From positions 1,529,443 through 1,579,259 of the forward strand of contig NW_003107089.1 in assembly GCF_000003605.2 (NCBI RefSeq): a stretch of 49,817 bases of DNA, in the 5' to 3' direction. The notes below the pieces were generated by a model. It did not search any database. It saw nothing but the letters and a program-made list of their open reading frames with translations, and was not told the origin of the DNA. Position numbers and translations under genes: made by a program. Position 1 is the stretch's first letter; every line of letters begins with the position of its first letter. Origin of the DNA: Saccoglossus kowalevskii. Lineage: Eukaryota; Hemichordata; Enteropneusta; Harrimaniidae. Positions 1-49,817 of this stretch are shown in pieces.

Positions 1-3000
1 CGCAATATCGATGTTTGCATTGAGACGAGAACTGTTTATCTGAGCATTCCCCCGAGGGCAACAATATAGCATCAGACATATTGTATACGATAGAAAAAGT
101 CAACATTGGGAAAGAAAGAACACAATAGACGCAGCTGCTTGGTGATAATATATGAATTGGAAGATTATCTCTGACCATATGTACAGATTGATGTGAATTA
201 TAGTTTGGTGTATTGTTACTGTATAGTGTTACATAATAGATCAAATGGGCAGCGATTCTGCGCATGCGCGACGAAATGCATAAGCAGGGTAACGCGGGAA
301 AATAGCACTATGGTGTATTGACCTTCTGAACCCGATCTTCCTTTCTTCCATGATCCTTGCGATGTGTTCGTTTGTTTGTTTGTGATAAATCGCAGCAAGT
401 TTGCATGACTTCGGTCTAAAACCAGGTTATTTGTCGCGGCTGATTGCAGCGTACTTTAATTAACACATCGTGTTTTTTTCAGAAAACAATGGGCAAGGCA
501 AATCGTGATCTTTGTTCAATACGAAATATAATTTTAAGAAAAACAGGGAAATAAAAAGGAACCACTATCCCATTTATATAATTTCTTGTAATTGAATAAT
601 TGAGACATAGTAAGCATCGCGTATTCATTGTCTGTGCCAGCTGTAACCATCTTTTCAAGAGTTGTTCTATGGCTGTTGCCATTCTAAAATGATAAATGTA
701 GAAGGTGAACTGGTATGAGCAATAGACAATTAAAAGAATGTAAGTGTGCGTGTCCGCTTGTACGCCCGCATCCATCTAAATGATCTATTAATTCCAATTT
801 TAATGCACATTTGCCACTACCCGATTTCAACAAGGACGTGTAATTAACTAGCTACATTGCTCGTTGAGGTATGTAGCCCGTTTGAAGATATATACATGTG
901 CCCTTCGAGGGCGCTCTTTTGTATAGATGTCGAGCTACTGCCATAAAGCGTAATTGAACACATTATGTAATCAAATGTAGTGTGTGTTATTTCTGCATAC
1001 TTCCTACTGGATAGATTTAAATACTTTCTGTCGTGCTGTCAACTGAAAATTGTTCTGATGTGTTCTACGTAGGTTGCTTGTGGTATTCTTTGTTAGTTTT
1101 TCAATATATGAATAATGAGAAAAACACACAGTGGCTTTCGAGTGAATCTGTATGACGACATCCATTCAGTCGGAAGCTGTTTCATTGGACCGTTGTATAA
1201 TACAATTTCTGTCCATGTTTCATAAATATTATGTTACATTCCATTGAATTCATGAAAGTCCTTGGAAATTAATGATACTATATGTATATATTGATTATTG
1301 CCGTGCAAGACTATAGACGAAAAAATAAAACCAAGGACATTTTCTTTAGATAAACGTGATGGATATTCGTTTACGTGTATTACACTCAGGCTAGTACATG
1401 GGTGTTGAAACGTGTACCTCTTGCGTTGTACATTGCATTGTGTGTACAGCTGTGATTTTGAAAACGTATATGAAGAAAGAAGCCTGGAGTATAAGATATA
1501 TCTTTCATAAGACGAATGGAGTGTATAGTGTAGTATCATATAATAAAAAGGAAAGTTTCAGACACAATCAAATGAGACAAGTGACTGGCACGAACGAGAA
1601 ACGAACTTTCATCAACGTATATTATAAACTATTCACCTTTTCTTCAGAAAACAGACAAACACTTAACGGTGATGTGCTTCTTCACATCGACGCCCGGTAT
1701 AGGAGAGGCGTCAGGTGTTCTGCGTGTCTCCACGTCCTAGAACTCAACATATCCATTAAGCCCACACTATGTAGATGTTCTTCGACCTTGTCTTGAGTGC
1801 ACACTGAAACAACTGATTACATACACTTCACGCATTGGCGATATGACTCGGGTCTGAATCTTGAACATCCAAGATCACAGTACACTGTCAGTAAAGAAAG
1901 TGAGAATGCGAATCCGTTAAAATATGTAAACAGACATTATTATCAAACTGATACTTGTCCGAGCTTGTGAGTACAATTTGCAATTTTTAAATTTTGGACA
2001 AATAAGCCACATAACACACATTTCCTTTCCGTAGATGGATTGGACGAATATCGTTAAAATACAATTCTACATTTGCTGTAAAGTCATTGAAAAATCGAAC
2101 GGACGAGTTCAGGTCAATATCATCTAAGTAACCGTCACGTAGCGCTTCGCGGAAACTTATATAAACAATGTATTCTACGTTACGAAATGAGCAGGGAAGC
2201 TCATGATGTGCATGTAGAAAGGATGAAAATTTGTTCCTGCAGCAATCGAATACATAAACCACTCAACATGCATTTCCCGCGTCGAGCACTCTATTCTAGA
2301 CCAGATAAGGGCTACTTAATGTGTACAATAGTTGAAGTGGAAATGTACACAAACTGACAGAATAGACATGTGGTCGATAGAAAAAGTCGACTGAGTGTAT
2401 TACAGCTGATGACGTAATACGTTATTCTGACAGCGAAGGCTGACCTTCAGGCTAATATTATTTTTTCGAAAAGATGGTGCTATTTGGCTATCATTTAATA
2501 CAGAGTCTGTTTTGTATATATGTATATCCGTTATAATTTTGTTTCTTTTTTAAAATCACATCTATCAAAGTCAAGGTCACATATTCATCATACAAATGCA
2601 ACAACCACAATATTGGTTGCATACATAGACGGCGGGCAATAAATTTACCATATTATACCAAATAAGGAATAACTAATTTAGTATTTATAGTAAGAAAATA
2701 TGGAATGTTTTAAATAAAGTCGCATATTTGAGAAAAGGTTTGGCGAAAGAAATTTCCCTTTGAAGAGAAAACATTCACCGGAAATGTCAACAGTGAACGA
2801 ATTCAATAATAAGCGATAAAATCATCAATTACCTATAATGTCGATTACCTATAATGTACCATAAGATAATGTGGGAAGATACCAGTGTACAACAAGAGTC
2901 GTGAACATGAGTCGCACGTTAAAAATAAACGTTTGCCAGTAACGATCAAAGTTTTAACAGAGATACGAGCAAAGATTTGTCTATGCCGTGGAGCACATCA

Positions 3001-6000
3001 ATGCATTATATAGTTCTGTGAGTCATGGAATCTCCACAAGTTATTCCGTACTACTGATCATGCATTTCCTCGGGCAGTCGTCGTCAAATTAACCGCTCGC
3101 CAGAGGATAGATTTGTTACTTTTGTGAGTAGCATATACCTCCTCCAAGTACTAAATACCTGAATGAATAATTTGACAGTGAATGACAGTGGCTTGAACTA
3201 CTTGACATAAGTTGAAACTTTATATCTTCTTATAGTAGAATACACCCCTCCTCTCCTTATCACGCCCGCATTAGGTTTGTCATTCTAATTCCAGATAACA
3301 TAAAACGCTGGAGTGCATACGTACAGATTTGTAGCAAAAAGTAAAATTTTTATAACTGTTAAGTTAGCACATATCAAAAATGCGTTAACTTATGTGTCGG
3401 TGACGATTCAACATGTATTATGTGATCGTTTTTTTTCTTTCGTCAATAGAGAAATCATTCAAGCGTCACGTGTTTTATTAGAATTTGAGTATTTTGATAA
3501 TCTCAATATGTGGAGAAATCGACATTGTCGATATTTTAAAATGTTACGTCAGTTATTCTACATAATGCCGCGAGTCTTTTGATCAGAGAAGGTTGTGATT
3601 TCTTGACGGTATACGGCTGAATTGTCGCGAAGGCCGTCGTAATAGCATTTCATTTACAGCGGCGTCTAGACACGACGTTTCTTAATCATATACACTTAAG
3701 CGCACGTTTTTACATTGACTGCAAAACAAGAGGCATCCGGCCACACTCTGTCAAACTACGAATCAACGAGCCATCGTCAATTCACAGTTGATACATAAAC
3801 AATATTCCGTGTACCCGTGAATGGCATCTAGCCATTCAAGCATGAGTCCGGAGATAAACACGGATAATTCGTACACAAAGAAAAAAATTGGTTTCGTAGA
3901 TGCAAACTGTGTTCACATTCATTCGCCCGAGGTTAGTGAAACATACTTGTTTATTTCAGGGCCGGTACATGACATATCACTTAAAAGGCTTCAGTAATTT
4001 ACTCTGCGTAAACCGACAACAGACACGCGATTCCTTCAACCGTATACTCCTGGGAGACTTACGACCTCTAATCGAGGTGCTGTTCAATATAGATAACACT
4101 TTGCCTTTTGTTTACACGTCGCAAAATTAAGTCATGCGTTCGATGAATGTATATTCTGGTTTCATACTTTAGGGAGTTAAGTGTTGATTATTCTAGCGAT
4201 TCGTGACTACTGGATTTGTTCCTATGCAACGACATCGAGCGAGAGTATTTGTTTCGTGTTCATTTTTAATTCGATGACAAAAATAAAAATACGCGTACTG
4301 GATCGTCGGTGATTGTAAGATAAAACGTAAAGTAGAAACGTATGGTTGAATCTATATGAAAAGTAATTTCACAAATCTGTACAAACATAATGATGTACTA
4401 GTGAATTGTTCCAGGTATTAACAACCTGGCCCCTTAACCTCATCGTGGTTAAATTTATTATTTATACGAGTAGGACAATTCTCATAGAGTAGAAACTACC
4501 CTGTGAACACTTAAATTTACTGCAGTTTTGTTAAGTATGTAATAAGTAAAAAATCACCAGATGTTTAAAACATGGTTTCATCCCATGTCCACTTCATTAA
4601 CCGTGGATATTGCGACATTGTCGTAAATTTCAATTACTGTCAAGGCAATACATTAAGCTAATAAATATTCACGCAATGTGCACAGTAATTTTACTAATCA
4701 CCATTAATTATAACCCGGACTACTTTGTTTTAGCGTCGTGCTAAATGCAATTGCGATTTGACATAGTAATTTCAGTGGGGATTTCAGCTACGTTGATGTG
4801 TGCGTTGATGTCCATAGTCAGGCGACTCTGTGCCACGCATTCGTATGGTCGTTAGAGATAAGGGGCACGCATATATTACTTGACTGATATGTGTGTGACC
4901 AAATAAGAAAACACATTATGATGTCAAATGATGTATATGTTTATGATAACTGCATGCAAACGAAACAATTTCTTAGATGTCCTGGTGCTGTTTAAATATG
5001 CATAGCTTGTACCCTACGTCTTCGTATTCATTTGATACCACACAAAAATGGTTTGATCCAGTATCATGTGGTTGAAAAAAATAATAGAAAAAGCAAAAAC
5101 ACAAAAACACAAAAAACGCCCTTTTCCACATTTAAAGACTACACAGTATCATTCTCAAATGTCACCAAAACCAGAAATCCGTAAACTTTATTCTTATCCC
5201 TGATGAGTGTTTGCACCCAGTGTCAATAGGGAAGGAGTAAACATATGTTTGTTTTCATTATGCCAGATTGTAAAATGTTGGATTGATGACCCGGATGATG
5301 CTAAAATAAAAATTCATTTGACATTGCGTGGCGATATAAATTAAACTGATAATTATCGCTTTTTATTAGACAACATTAATGTTATCGCTTTATAGGGTTT
5401 GGTACTTATGAAAATTACAACAACTCATACAAAGAAACATTAATTCCAATACTATGTTGGGCGTATTGCTGTATATGCCGTAAATTAAAACATTTATTGA
5501 ATTGCAGGACAGCGGCTGAATGCCGATAAATGGGACGGTGTTTGCTTAATTGCCAGAAATTACTGGGCTCTCGATATATTCATTGCGTCGTATAAGTGTG
5601 TTGTTGAACATACGTGGTTAAGTCGGAAAACGTGATCTTTACTGAAATAAATAGTTAATATGTGCTAACTGTACGACGACAAACAATGGTGCGTGAACCA
5701 GAGACCATCCCCATACAATTCCAGCACCATTAACAGACTAAACAGAAACGTGCCTTGTTTAATTAAAAAAATGTAACTAGTGTAGAATGATTAAAATGTA
5801 CTACTTCCAACTAGGTCGGTGGAACAAAGAACAAAGGTGTTTCGCGTCATGTTAAAAAACGCCATCATAGACTGGTTGGGACTGCGCATGTCACAACATT
5901 GCGTGGGAAGAGTTATGTATTGCGTTGACTTCGCATTCTCCACATTTGCACCGTGCATCGCAGAGCACACAGTCCGTTTTAACGCGACGGACAGATATAT

Positions 6001-6053
6001 GAGATAGACTTCATTACTGTTACCGAGCTTGCCTGTGTAGTATATATGCCAAC
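1..6053. other. 5' flank of the channel gene, no supportable gene
   Basis: About 6 kb of AT-rich sequence with no recognisable protein domain, RNA gene or transposon core. The open frames here are at the length expected by chance in AT-rich DNA. One NRF1-like palindrome (259..270) is noted separately. The promoter and any non-coding 5' exon of the channel gene must lie here or close to 6054, but I see no convincing TATA box or CpG island immediately upstream. The frame of the channel ATG is closed by a TGA at 6000..6002. Confidence 0.6.
259..270. promoter_or_regulatory. NRF1-like palindromic motif
   Basis: TGCGCATGCGCG matches the NRF1 consensus YGCGCAYGCGCR known from animals. It stands out in AT-rich flank, but there is no adjacent gene start to tie it to, so its function is uncertain. 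Confidence 0.2.
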
Positions 6054-44137
<38,084 letters not shown>

Positions 44138-44211
44138 ACAACGTAGAGGGCGCATATTTACTAGCTCTCCGTTATATTTTAAATTACACGTTCAGTACGA
44201 TGTACCATACA

Positions 44212-44304
44212 TAGCCGGACGTGATCGGCGATAGTTAAACTAGTTTGCGTCCGAGTAAAACCGTCGGCGAGGGCGCAATAACTATCGCCGGTCATGTCAG
44301 GCTA
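44212..44304. mobile_element. 93-bp hairpin element (MITE-like)
   Basis: TAGCCGGACGTGATCGGC and following GATAGTTA at the left are matched inverted at the right (ending GCTA) with four mismatches in 26. Inner blocks TTGCGTCC and GGGCGCAA also pair, so nearly the whole element folds on itself. It is CpG-rich, non-coding and lies 74 bp after the channel stop codon, probably inside the 3' UTR. No target-site duplication identified. Confidence 0.6.
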
Positions 44305-44703
44305 GATTTACCAGTGAATTACAAAAAAAAAGTACATTTTGTAAACTGTTTTCCAAATGCTTGATTGAGCGAATGCTATGTTGGTTCTGGCTAAGGCGTT
44401 TATAGCTAATGCTTATTATGCAGCGGTGTATCAGTCGTAAACTCGCGTATACTGCCAAATACGAGCTTTGAAAGTTCATATCACGAATTGAAATTCATGT
44501 AAAGGAATATTCCACAAGAACGCACAAATGCTGGACATTCCACAAACATTCAGTGGTCCAACGGTAAAGCCGCTATTCTATTGAAAAGCAACGCAACGCA
44601 AGTTATATTCTGATACATTCAGTTGGAATCGAATCCAGATTCACGATTACAGCTGTGTATAGGATTATTGTATTGTATTGCCTTCGTTATGTTCAAATGT
44701 ATT

Positions 44704-44753
44704 CGACGGAACGAATCCGACGGAAGGAAACCGACGGAAAGAGTCCGACGGCG
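44704..44753 (+). repeat. 14-bp minisatellite, four units
   Basis: CGACGG starts at 44704, 44718, 44732 and 44746, exactly 14 bp apart, with unit consensus CGACGGAANGAANC. It gives an Arg/Lys-rich open frame by chance. Confidence 0.8.
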
Positions 44754-45335
44754 ACTCACATATTCACGGGATTGTTTCCATACTGCGGCGCGGGAACGAA
44801 AATCTTTGACGCATACGGCGCTATATTATCGTCTGGTAGGATGACGAACATTTCCCGATTTACAAGGAGTCGATGACCACATGCATATCAGAAGATACAA
44901 GTGAATGCAACATTGATGTGAAACGCCGGCCGAAATTTCTTTAAACGTGTGGCCCGCACTGATTCTGTTGTGTTCGCGACATCATGATACTAACTTTATG
45001 CGAAGATGTTTGCCACGAGAGCCTTAACTCATCACATCATGCCACACTATTTATTATATAAAACTATTCAATGCCTTAAACAATTCACCCAAGAATGTCG
45101 ACATAAATTAAAGATACATACCTTGATATATATATATATGAGACAAACGCGTGACATTTAAAAGTACTTCGTTTTGAACTGCACAATTATTTTCATCCGG
45201 CACTAAGGTTTAAAATTGGGTGTCAAGTATTAATAAACTAAATAACGTATGAAAGTCGGACCACTTTTCACATTCAAGGTGCCACAGCCATGCCACGCAG
45301 ATCGCGTTTGAATTCAGTGTAAACAAACAGGTGGG

Positions 45336-45463
45336 TGTACACGTCCTTATTGGGCGCTTATCGGACACGACTCATCGCGACGATACGGAGCTTTAATCTC
45401 TTGAAATAGTTGAAGTCGTCGCCTTGCGTCGTGTTCGATATGGTTGTCATAGCGACGTGTACA
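45336..45463. mobile_element. ~128-bp inverted-repeat element (MITE-like)
   Basis: Left TGTACACGTC (45336) matches inverted GACGTGTACA ending at 45463. Inner TATCGGACACGACTCATCGCGAC matches inverted 45418..45440 with five mismatches in 23. Non-coding and CpG-rich relative to flanks; ends and superfamily unresolved. Confidence 0.5.
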
Positions 45464-46707
45464 ACACGTTCAAATATATTGTCTGTTCACACAAAAATCG
45501 AACACGCGCTGCGTGGCGACCACCTCCCTTTAATCCGGTCCTTTAAATATATAGTCTGAGCAAAGAAGTTGTCTAACGCCAGGAATTTTTCTGGACGGAT
45601 ATTACACCTTTGTATAAGTATGCCCTCATTTGAAATACAGAAACAATTTACTCAAAACAATACACTGCATATTGTTCTTTATGCGACACGGTGTTTAATA
45701 AACTGAGCGATCATCATGGAAATCGAAACGCCCGAAGATATCTCTGGCTTTCCGTTGGAGTTGTAAATGTTTGCGTGCTGTGATGCGTCATCATCTCTAA
45801 CTAACAAAGTGTTGATAATACCGTGACTGTTCTATGGACAAGAGTATGAAATTAGTAAAGTCACATGGTAAGTGACGTCCAACTATAGGTTAGCGGGCGT
45901 GTTAAGTTCACCGTAATGTTGAAACTTCGCTGTTTCAGTCTAATTATAATTATGAAATAAACCGTCGATATTTAAGAGTTGGTTACATTATTATCGTATT
46001 ATTTGGTGTAGATAACAGTTGAATGAACTAAAACTTCTACGCATGCTCAGTCTCCGGGTATAATTCACGCAGAAACTGAGATTCAAATTTTCTATGTTTT
46101 ATATCTTACTAATGTGTACACATCGCCGTCGCTGATGGTGCTGCGCGTGTGTATTTTTTTTCAGTTAGCGGCATCATATTGTTTTGTAATGCCAACAGTC
46201 GATATTAATTATGATTACTTTTTGTTTTTTCATTGAACAAAATCCGACATTTTAAGTTTCCGGTCATGCGCTGTGTCGTTTTTGTTTTATGCTGAATAGA
46301 TTGGCGAACTAATGTTTATAATATTAATGTTTGTTGAAGACTATATAAAATTAACAATTTTCTCATTGATAAAAAAAAATCATCGCTGTCAATATCTGAT
46401 TTATAAATAAATACACTTCACTAAAGTTAATACATGACTTGAATTTTACCCTGAATTCTGGATACTGATTTTAATTTATCAATAAAAATAAATTCTGACA
46501 ATATAATTATTTTAATAACAAGGAAGTACACATATCTCCAGATGCTGATTATATGATTGCAACACAATGCGCTTATGTTCGAACAATTACACAATACAAA
46601 AGTGTAGTGCCTTGGAATGTGTCACCTTCTTCGCTACATTTCAAACACTTTTCAGCAGAAACTGGGAAAATTACACATTATGTTCTATAAGTTGCGCCCC
46701 CTAGCGA

Positions 46708-46867
46708 CGAAACGCTTCTGTGGCGTGAGAATAGGTGTAAAGCACGTCGATATGGTTTTTGTATAAGATCGCCCGACAAGAAAAAAAATGTCAAATGACA
46801 TCACAGCTAAGTTGTCAATTTAATTCTCACGCTTGTCAATGTCGTTTTACGTGACAAAAGCGCTTCG
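46708..46867. repeat. Interrupted inverted repeat
   Basis: CGAAACGCTTCTGT and GCGTGAGAAT on the left pair with ATTCTCACGC (46823..46832) and ACAAAAGCGCTTCG (46854..46867) on the right. An insertion of about 20 bp separates the two blocks of the right arm. Possibly a decayed MITE. Confidence 0.35.
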
Positions 46868-47046
46868 GAGCTAAAGAGCTCTACTTATTGAAAGGTGTAC
46901 AGAAGTGAGTAGCACGTATACATTTTGCAAATATGATCTAATAAACATTGTAATTTTTTTGATGGTGTCTCGTCAATTTCATACATTTTCTTTTTATATC
47001 GGGTGTCTCATTGTACAGTAGATTTCAGTGAAGCCCTAGTACCATT

Positions 47047-47188
47047 CAGTGGCGGATCCAGAGGGTGGGGGAGGGGGACCATGACGATTCATATCATCTG
47101 GATTACGCATAGCTTCTCTGCGATTTACGCTCCGTATATTTTAAGCGAAGCCCCCCCCCCCCATACATTTTGCTGGATCAGGCCACTG
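47047..47188. mobile_element. 142-bp MITE-like element with terminal inverted repeats
   Basis: The left end CAGTGGCGGATCCAG and right end CTGGATCAGGCCACTG are inverted copies with small differences. Next to the left TIR is a G-rich run (gggtgggggaggggg) and next to the right TIR a run of 12 C (47151..47162), keeping the symmetry. Ends beginning CAGTGGCGGATCCAG are, to my recollection, common for DNA-transposon-derived MITEs in invertebrates. No transposase; the target-site duplication is unclear. Confidence 0.6.
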
Positions 47189-48629
47189 TTACTAGTCGTA
47201 AAAGTGATTTCAACTTAACGTTGATCTTTTTGCCGATTCATCGATCAGTACATGCGAATATAACGGACCCGACACGTTCCACTATTACATGCAATGAGAC
47301 TAAACAGCTCCTACTTCTGTTGTTATTAGATTTTAATTGTCCGAACGCAATACAATAGTATGAACACATTCGTCTAACCCATGAACTGAGTAAAAATGAC
47401 CATTGTGGTGCCGAATGAACATGGGTCAAATATATTAATGTTGAAACTCTGTGTACACGTGTAAAGATTTATTTGGGTTCAAACAAACAAATCGTGTCGG
47501 CTCTGTGCATGGTATTGGCATGCATATTGGCTCTGTGGCCTGACATATAAGCCTGTGTTTACACTTATAATCAAGATAATTTTCAGTATTAACTCAGTAT
47601 TACGTGAATTAAAACATTGTAACGGAGACTGTGGGCCGTCAGTGTTAAAAGGCGGTCAATGCGATGGTGGCGCCGCCACAGTTCAGTTAGTGACTAGGTT
47701 ATTGTACATTTACTTGATTGTTCAATTCATTTGAGTTGTAAGTGTACAGATTTGTATGCAAAATAACGAATGATACGTTAAACAAAAGTAAGATGATTCA
47801 AGAATGAGTTCAGGGAAATTGCGAGGGAATCGAACGCATGACCAATGACCAATCTGGCCTATCCTTTTCTTTCTGAGCCTAGTTTTCATGACAAAAGTTA
47901 ATACCATGCCAACCATAATTAAGTTTGTATAACAATAATTGGTTGGTTGGTTGCCCCGAGTTTGTATTCAACACGCAACACGCACTGAAAAGAAGGCAGG
48001 GCAAAACGGCTGGTTTCCAGGTCACTTACACAGAAGCGCACTCAGCGTTGACGACAAGATATCGAACTTAACCACCAGCGCAAAATGTAAATGCTAGACA
48101 TTTTTCCGATAGGTAAGGCAGCACTCATCAGACTAATTTGTTTCATGTTTTTGGTGTTGCTCGGAATCAGATGATTGCTCAACGCAAATTCCAATTACTA
48201 ACCTAACACGGGTATATAATTCCGAACCTTCTTGATTTATCAGTGTTTTTCGGAAATATTTTTCATAAAATGTGAACAGCATGCTTATGTTTATATTTTA
48301 CATGACGCAGATTGATAACAATGGTAGGTGTCATACTTCAGATTGCATGCGACACATGAATCATGAATGACGAGTTTTTCATCATGAAGAATTTAGTTGA
48401 ATGAGTAACTTGTATACTATTTGAAAGAATTATTTGGTCTTCTAAAAAACACTACATGGTACATGCGGTACATTGATTTTACTCGTGAGAAAATGATTGG
48501 AAAATCGTGGTGTATAATTTATTTGTGCGTCAGAATATGAATCCATTGTTTTTCCATGCGTTTGTTTTATCAGCGCAATAACTTGCTAGTTTATAAATAG
48601 ATCCTATGGAGGTAACATCTTACTCTATC

Positions 48630-48676
48630 CAGTCTGACAGTCAGTCAGTTACAGCCAGTTACAGTCAGTTAGTTAC
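48630..48676 (+). repeat. (CAGT)-rich short tandem repeat
   Basis: Repeated CAGT/CAGTTA words with interruptions. Simple sequence only. Confidence 0.6.
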
Positions 48677-49169
48677 GGTGGTTATACGTGGGCATAGTGA
48701 CGTTTTCGAGGGTGACTCTGAGAAATTGAATGGCATTTCATTATTACGTTCTAATAAAGAGGGTTATAAACACATCATTATATTTGCACAATTAGGAACA
48801 CTTTTGAATAATATATACATTGTGTTATTGATGTCTATATCAAAAGTATATAGCGTCTCCCATTGATCTGGTGGTAGATTATCTCCACGTACTACGCCTT
48901 GGTCTTGTATTGAGTGCGCCATCGTCGGGTTTTCTGAACACCTCGTGACGATTTCAATAATCTTTAGGTTAATTAATTATTCAAATTGCTGTGTTAATTG
49001 GCTTATATTGATGTAGCAAATACAGTATACATAAGTTGATAGAAATAACAAATATCGGTCACCAGGTACAAGTTTTTGTTTGGTAGAACAAATTAGCTAA
49101 TATAAAAAAAGAGGATTGTGGTCTTTTTATAAGCCAAGTTTTAAAACGTGGAAGGAAGAGTTCGCTTAG

Positions 49170-49742
49170 CTGTCTGATTATTTGTCACATTATTATTTTG
49201 ATTTAATAGAACACAGCACTTCACAAACAATTAATGACATCATTCTTCACGAATACATCGAGGATTCATTTAACGGACAAGACATAAATAATTATATGGG
49301 TGTACGAGACGCCGCTGTTCACAGCGACACGTCCGTCACAGGGTTTATTTACGTTCCTGGTAAAGTATTGGACTTGAACCCAAAAAATCTCGAAATTTCA
49401 TGATGTTCACAGAGTTCATAATGCTTTTATCAGTGGTCGTCCGCGAGTAACAAAAGTATCTTCTACTACACACCCAAACGTGGTTGATTATTGTCGCTAG
49501 AGGGCGTGACTTAGTAGTGTGTATTATTGTATGTATGTCGCAATTTTGTTGAATTCGTGATCTGTGATCATGAAATCGAAAGCAAAAACCTGCGTTATAT
49601 CGATTATCATACAGCCCGCGGCCGTATTCGTAACGCTATAGAAAGTGCGCTCTCACACTGGCATCGGGACAATAATTCCCCGGATCACGCCTGGCTTAGC
49701 GCGCCCGGTTTTTATTATTCAAAACACAACGCGTCATTCTAA
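49170..49742 (+). pseudogene. Unidentified coding-like region, interrupted
   Basis: Three consecutive + strand open segments look like real protein by composition and codon pattern. 49170..49403 contains SFNGQDINNYMGVRDAAVHS and SVTGFIYVPGKVLDLNP. A +1 frame change then gives 49390..49500 with VHNAFISGRPRVTKVSS and HPNVVDYCR. 49524..49742 returns to the first frame with HTARGRIRNAIESALSHWH and SPDHAWLSAPGFYY. Stops separate them and no good GT-AG introns join them. I do not recognise the family. It could be a decayed gene, a transposon or virus-derived fossil, a gene with unseen introns, or chance. Confidence 0.3.
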
Positions 49743-49817
49743 ATTACTTAATGGTTTGAGGCTACGCCTTGGTAAAATTACACCTATAAGATATATGATA
49801 AAACCTTTTGTGGACTG

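Larger units (their letters stand above)
44138..49169. other. 3' flank of the channel gene
   Basis: Presumably starts with the 3' UTR. ATTAAA at 45107..45112 and AATAAA at 45232..45237 are possible but distant polyadenylation signals. The region carries several inverted-repeat elements and short tandem repeats listed separately. No further gene is supportable before ~49170. Confidence 0.6.

Noticed and set aside
5819-6007. Open frame immediately upstream of channel exon 1
   Set aside because: Different frame, ends before the ATG and shows no family resemblance. It could at most be an upstream ORF if the 5' UTR extends that far.
44623-44876. Overlapping Arg/Lys-rich open frames
   Set aside because: Their basic composition is produced by the 14-bp CGACGG minisatellite.
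45232-45237. AATAAA as the channel polyadenylation signal
   Set aside because: It lies about 1.1 kb after the stop and such hexamers are frequent by chance in AT-rich DNA. Without transcript ends it cannot be assigned.
47825-47861. B-box-like GTTCGATTCCC on the minus strand with an A-box-like word
   Set aside because: Spacing between the two boxes is too short and the T-arm stem does not pair, so neither a tRNA nor a clear SINE is supported.

Overview
The window is eukaryotic: it is AT-rich, gene-sparse, full of microsatellites and transposon remnants, and dominated by one split gene on the + strand. Eight exons (6054..44137) join in frame into a 467-residue Cys-loop (pentameric) ligand-gated ion channel subunit. 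It is most like the anion-selective glycine receptor / GluCl / GABA-A branch, with closest resemblance to glycine receptor alpha subunits. Signal peptide, Cys-loop, second loop-C cysteine pair, PAR anion-filter motif, M1 to M4 and all splice signals are visible. The gene family, an antisense LINE with a short (ATT)n tail, a Tc1-type fossil and a ~147-bp AT-rich tandem repeat suggest an invertebrate animal, possibly a marine deuterostome. That placement is inference, not proof. Layout: 1..6053 is upstream flank with no supportable gene. Exon 1 (6054..6324) is followed by a 17.2-kb intron 1 holding a tandem duplication, a long CpG-rich hairpin element, simple repeats, a broken Tc1-like transposase and one copy of a dispersed repeat. 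Exons 2 to 6 lie at 23496..29915. Intron 6 (13.6 kb) holds a decayed antisense LINE (about 33.4 to 36.6 kb), two more copies of the dispersed repeat, an assembly gap beside a (CA)n(TA)n tract, a nine-unit satellite array (41.15 to 42.48 kb) and a perfectly alternating purine-pyrimidine tract. Exons 7 and 8 (43480..43596, 43862..44137) encode M3, the intracellular loop and M4. The downstream flank (44138..49817) has a cluster of short inverted-repeat (MITE-like) elements, a 14-bp minisatellite and, at 49170..49742, a coding-like but interrupted region I cannot identify. There is no bacterial-style operon, CRISPR array, rRNA or convincing tRNA gene. I found no clear new biological system. The items most worth checking are the hairpin-element cluster including one just past the channel stop codon, the dispersed inverted-arm repeat family, the nucleosome-length satellite, the possible poison exon in intron 2 and the unidentified coding-like region at the right end.
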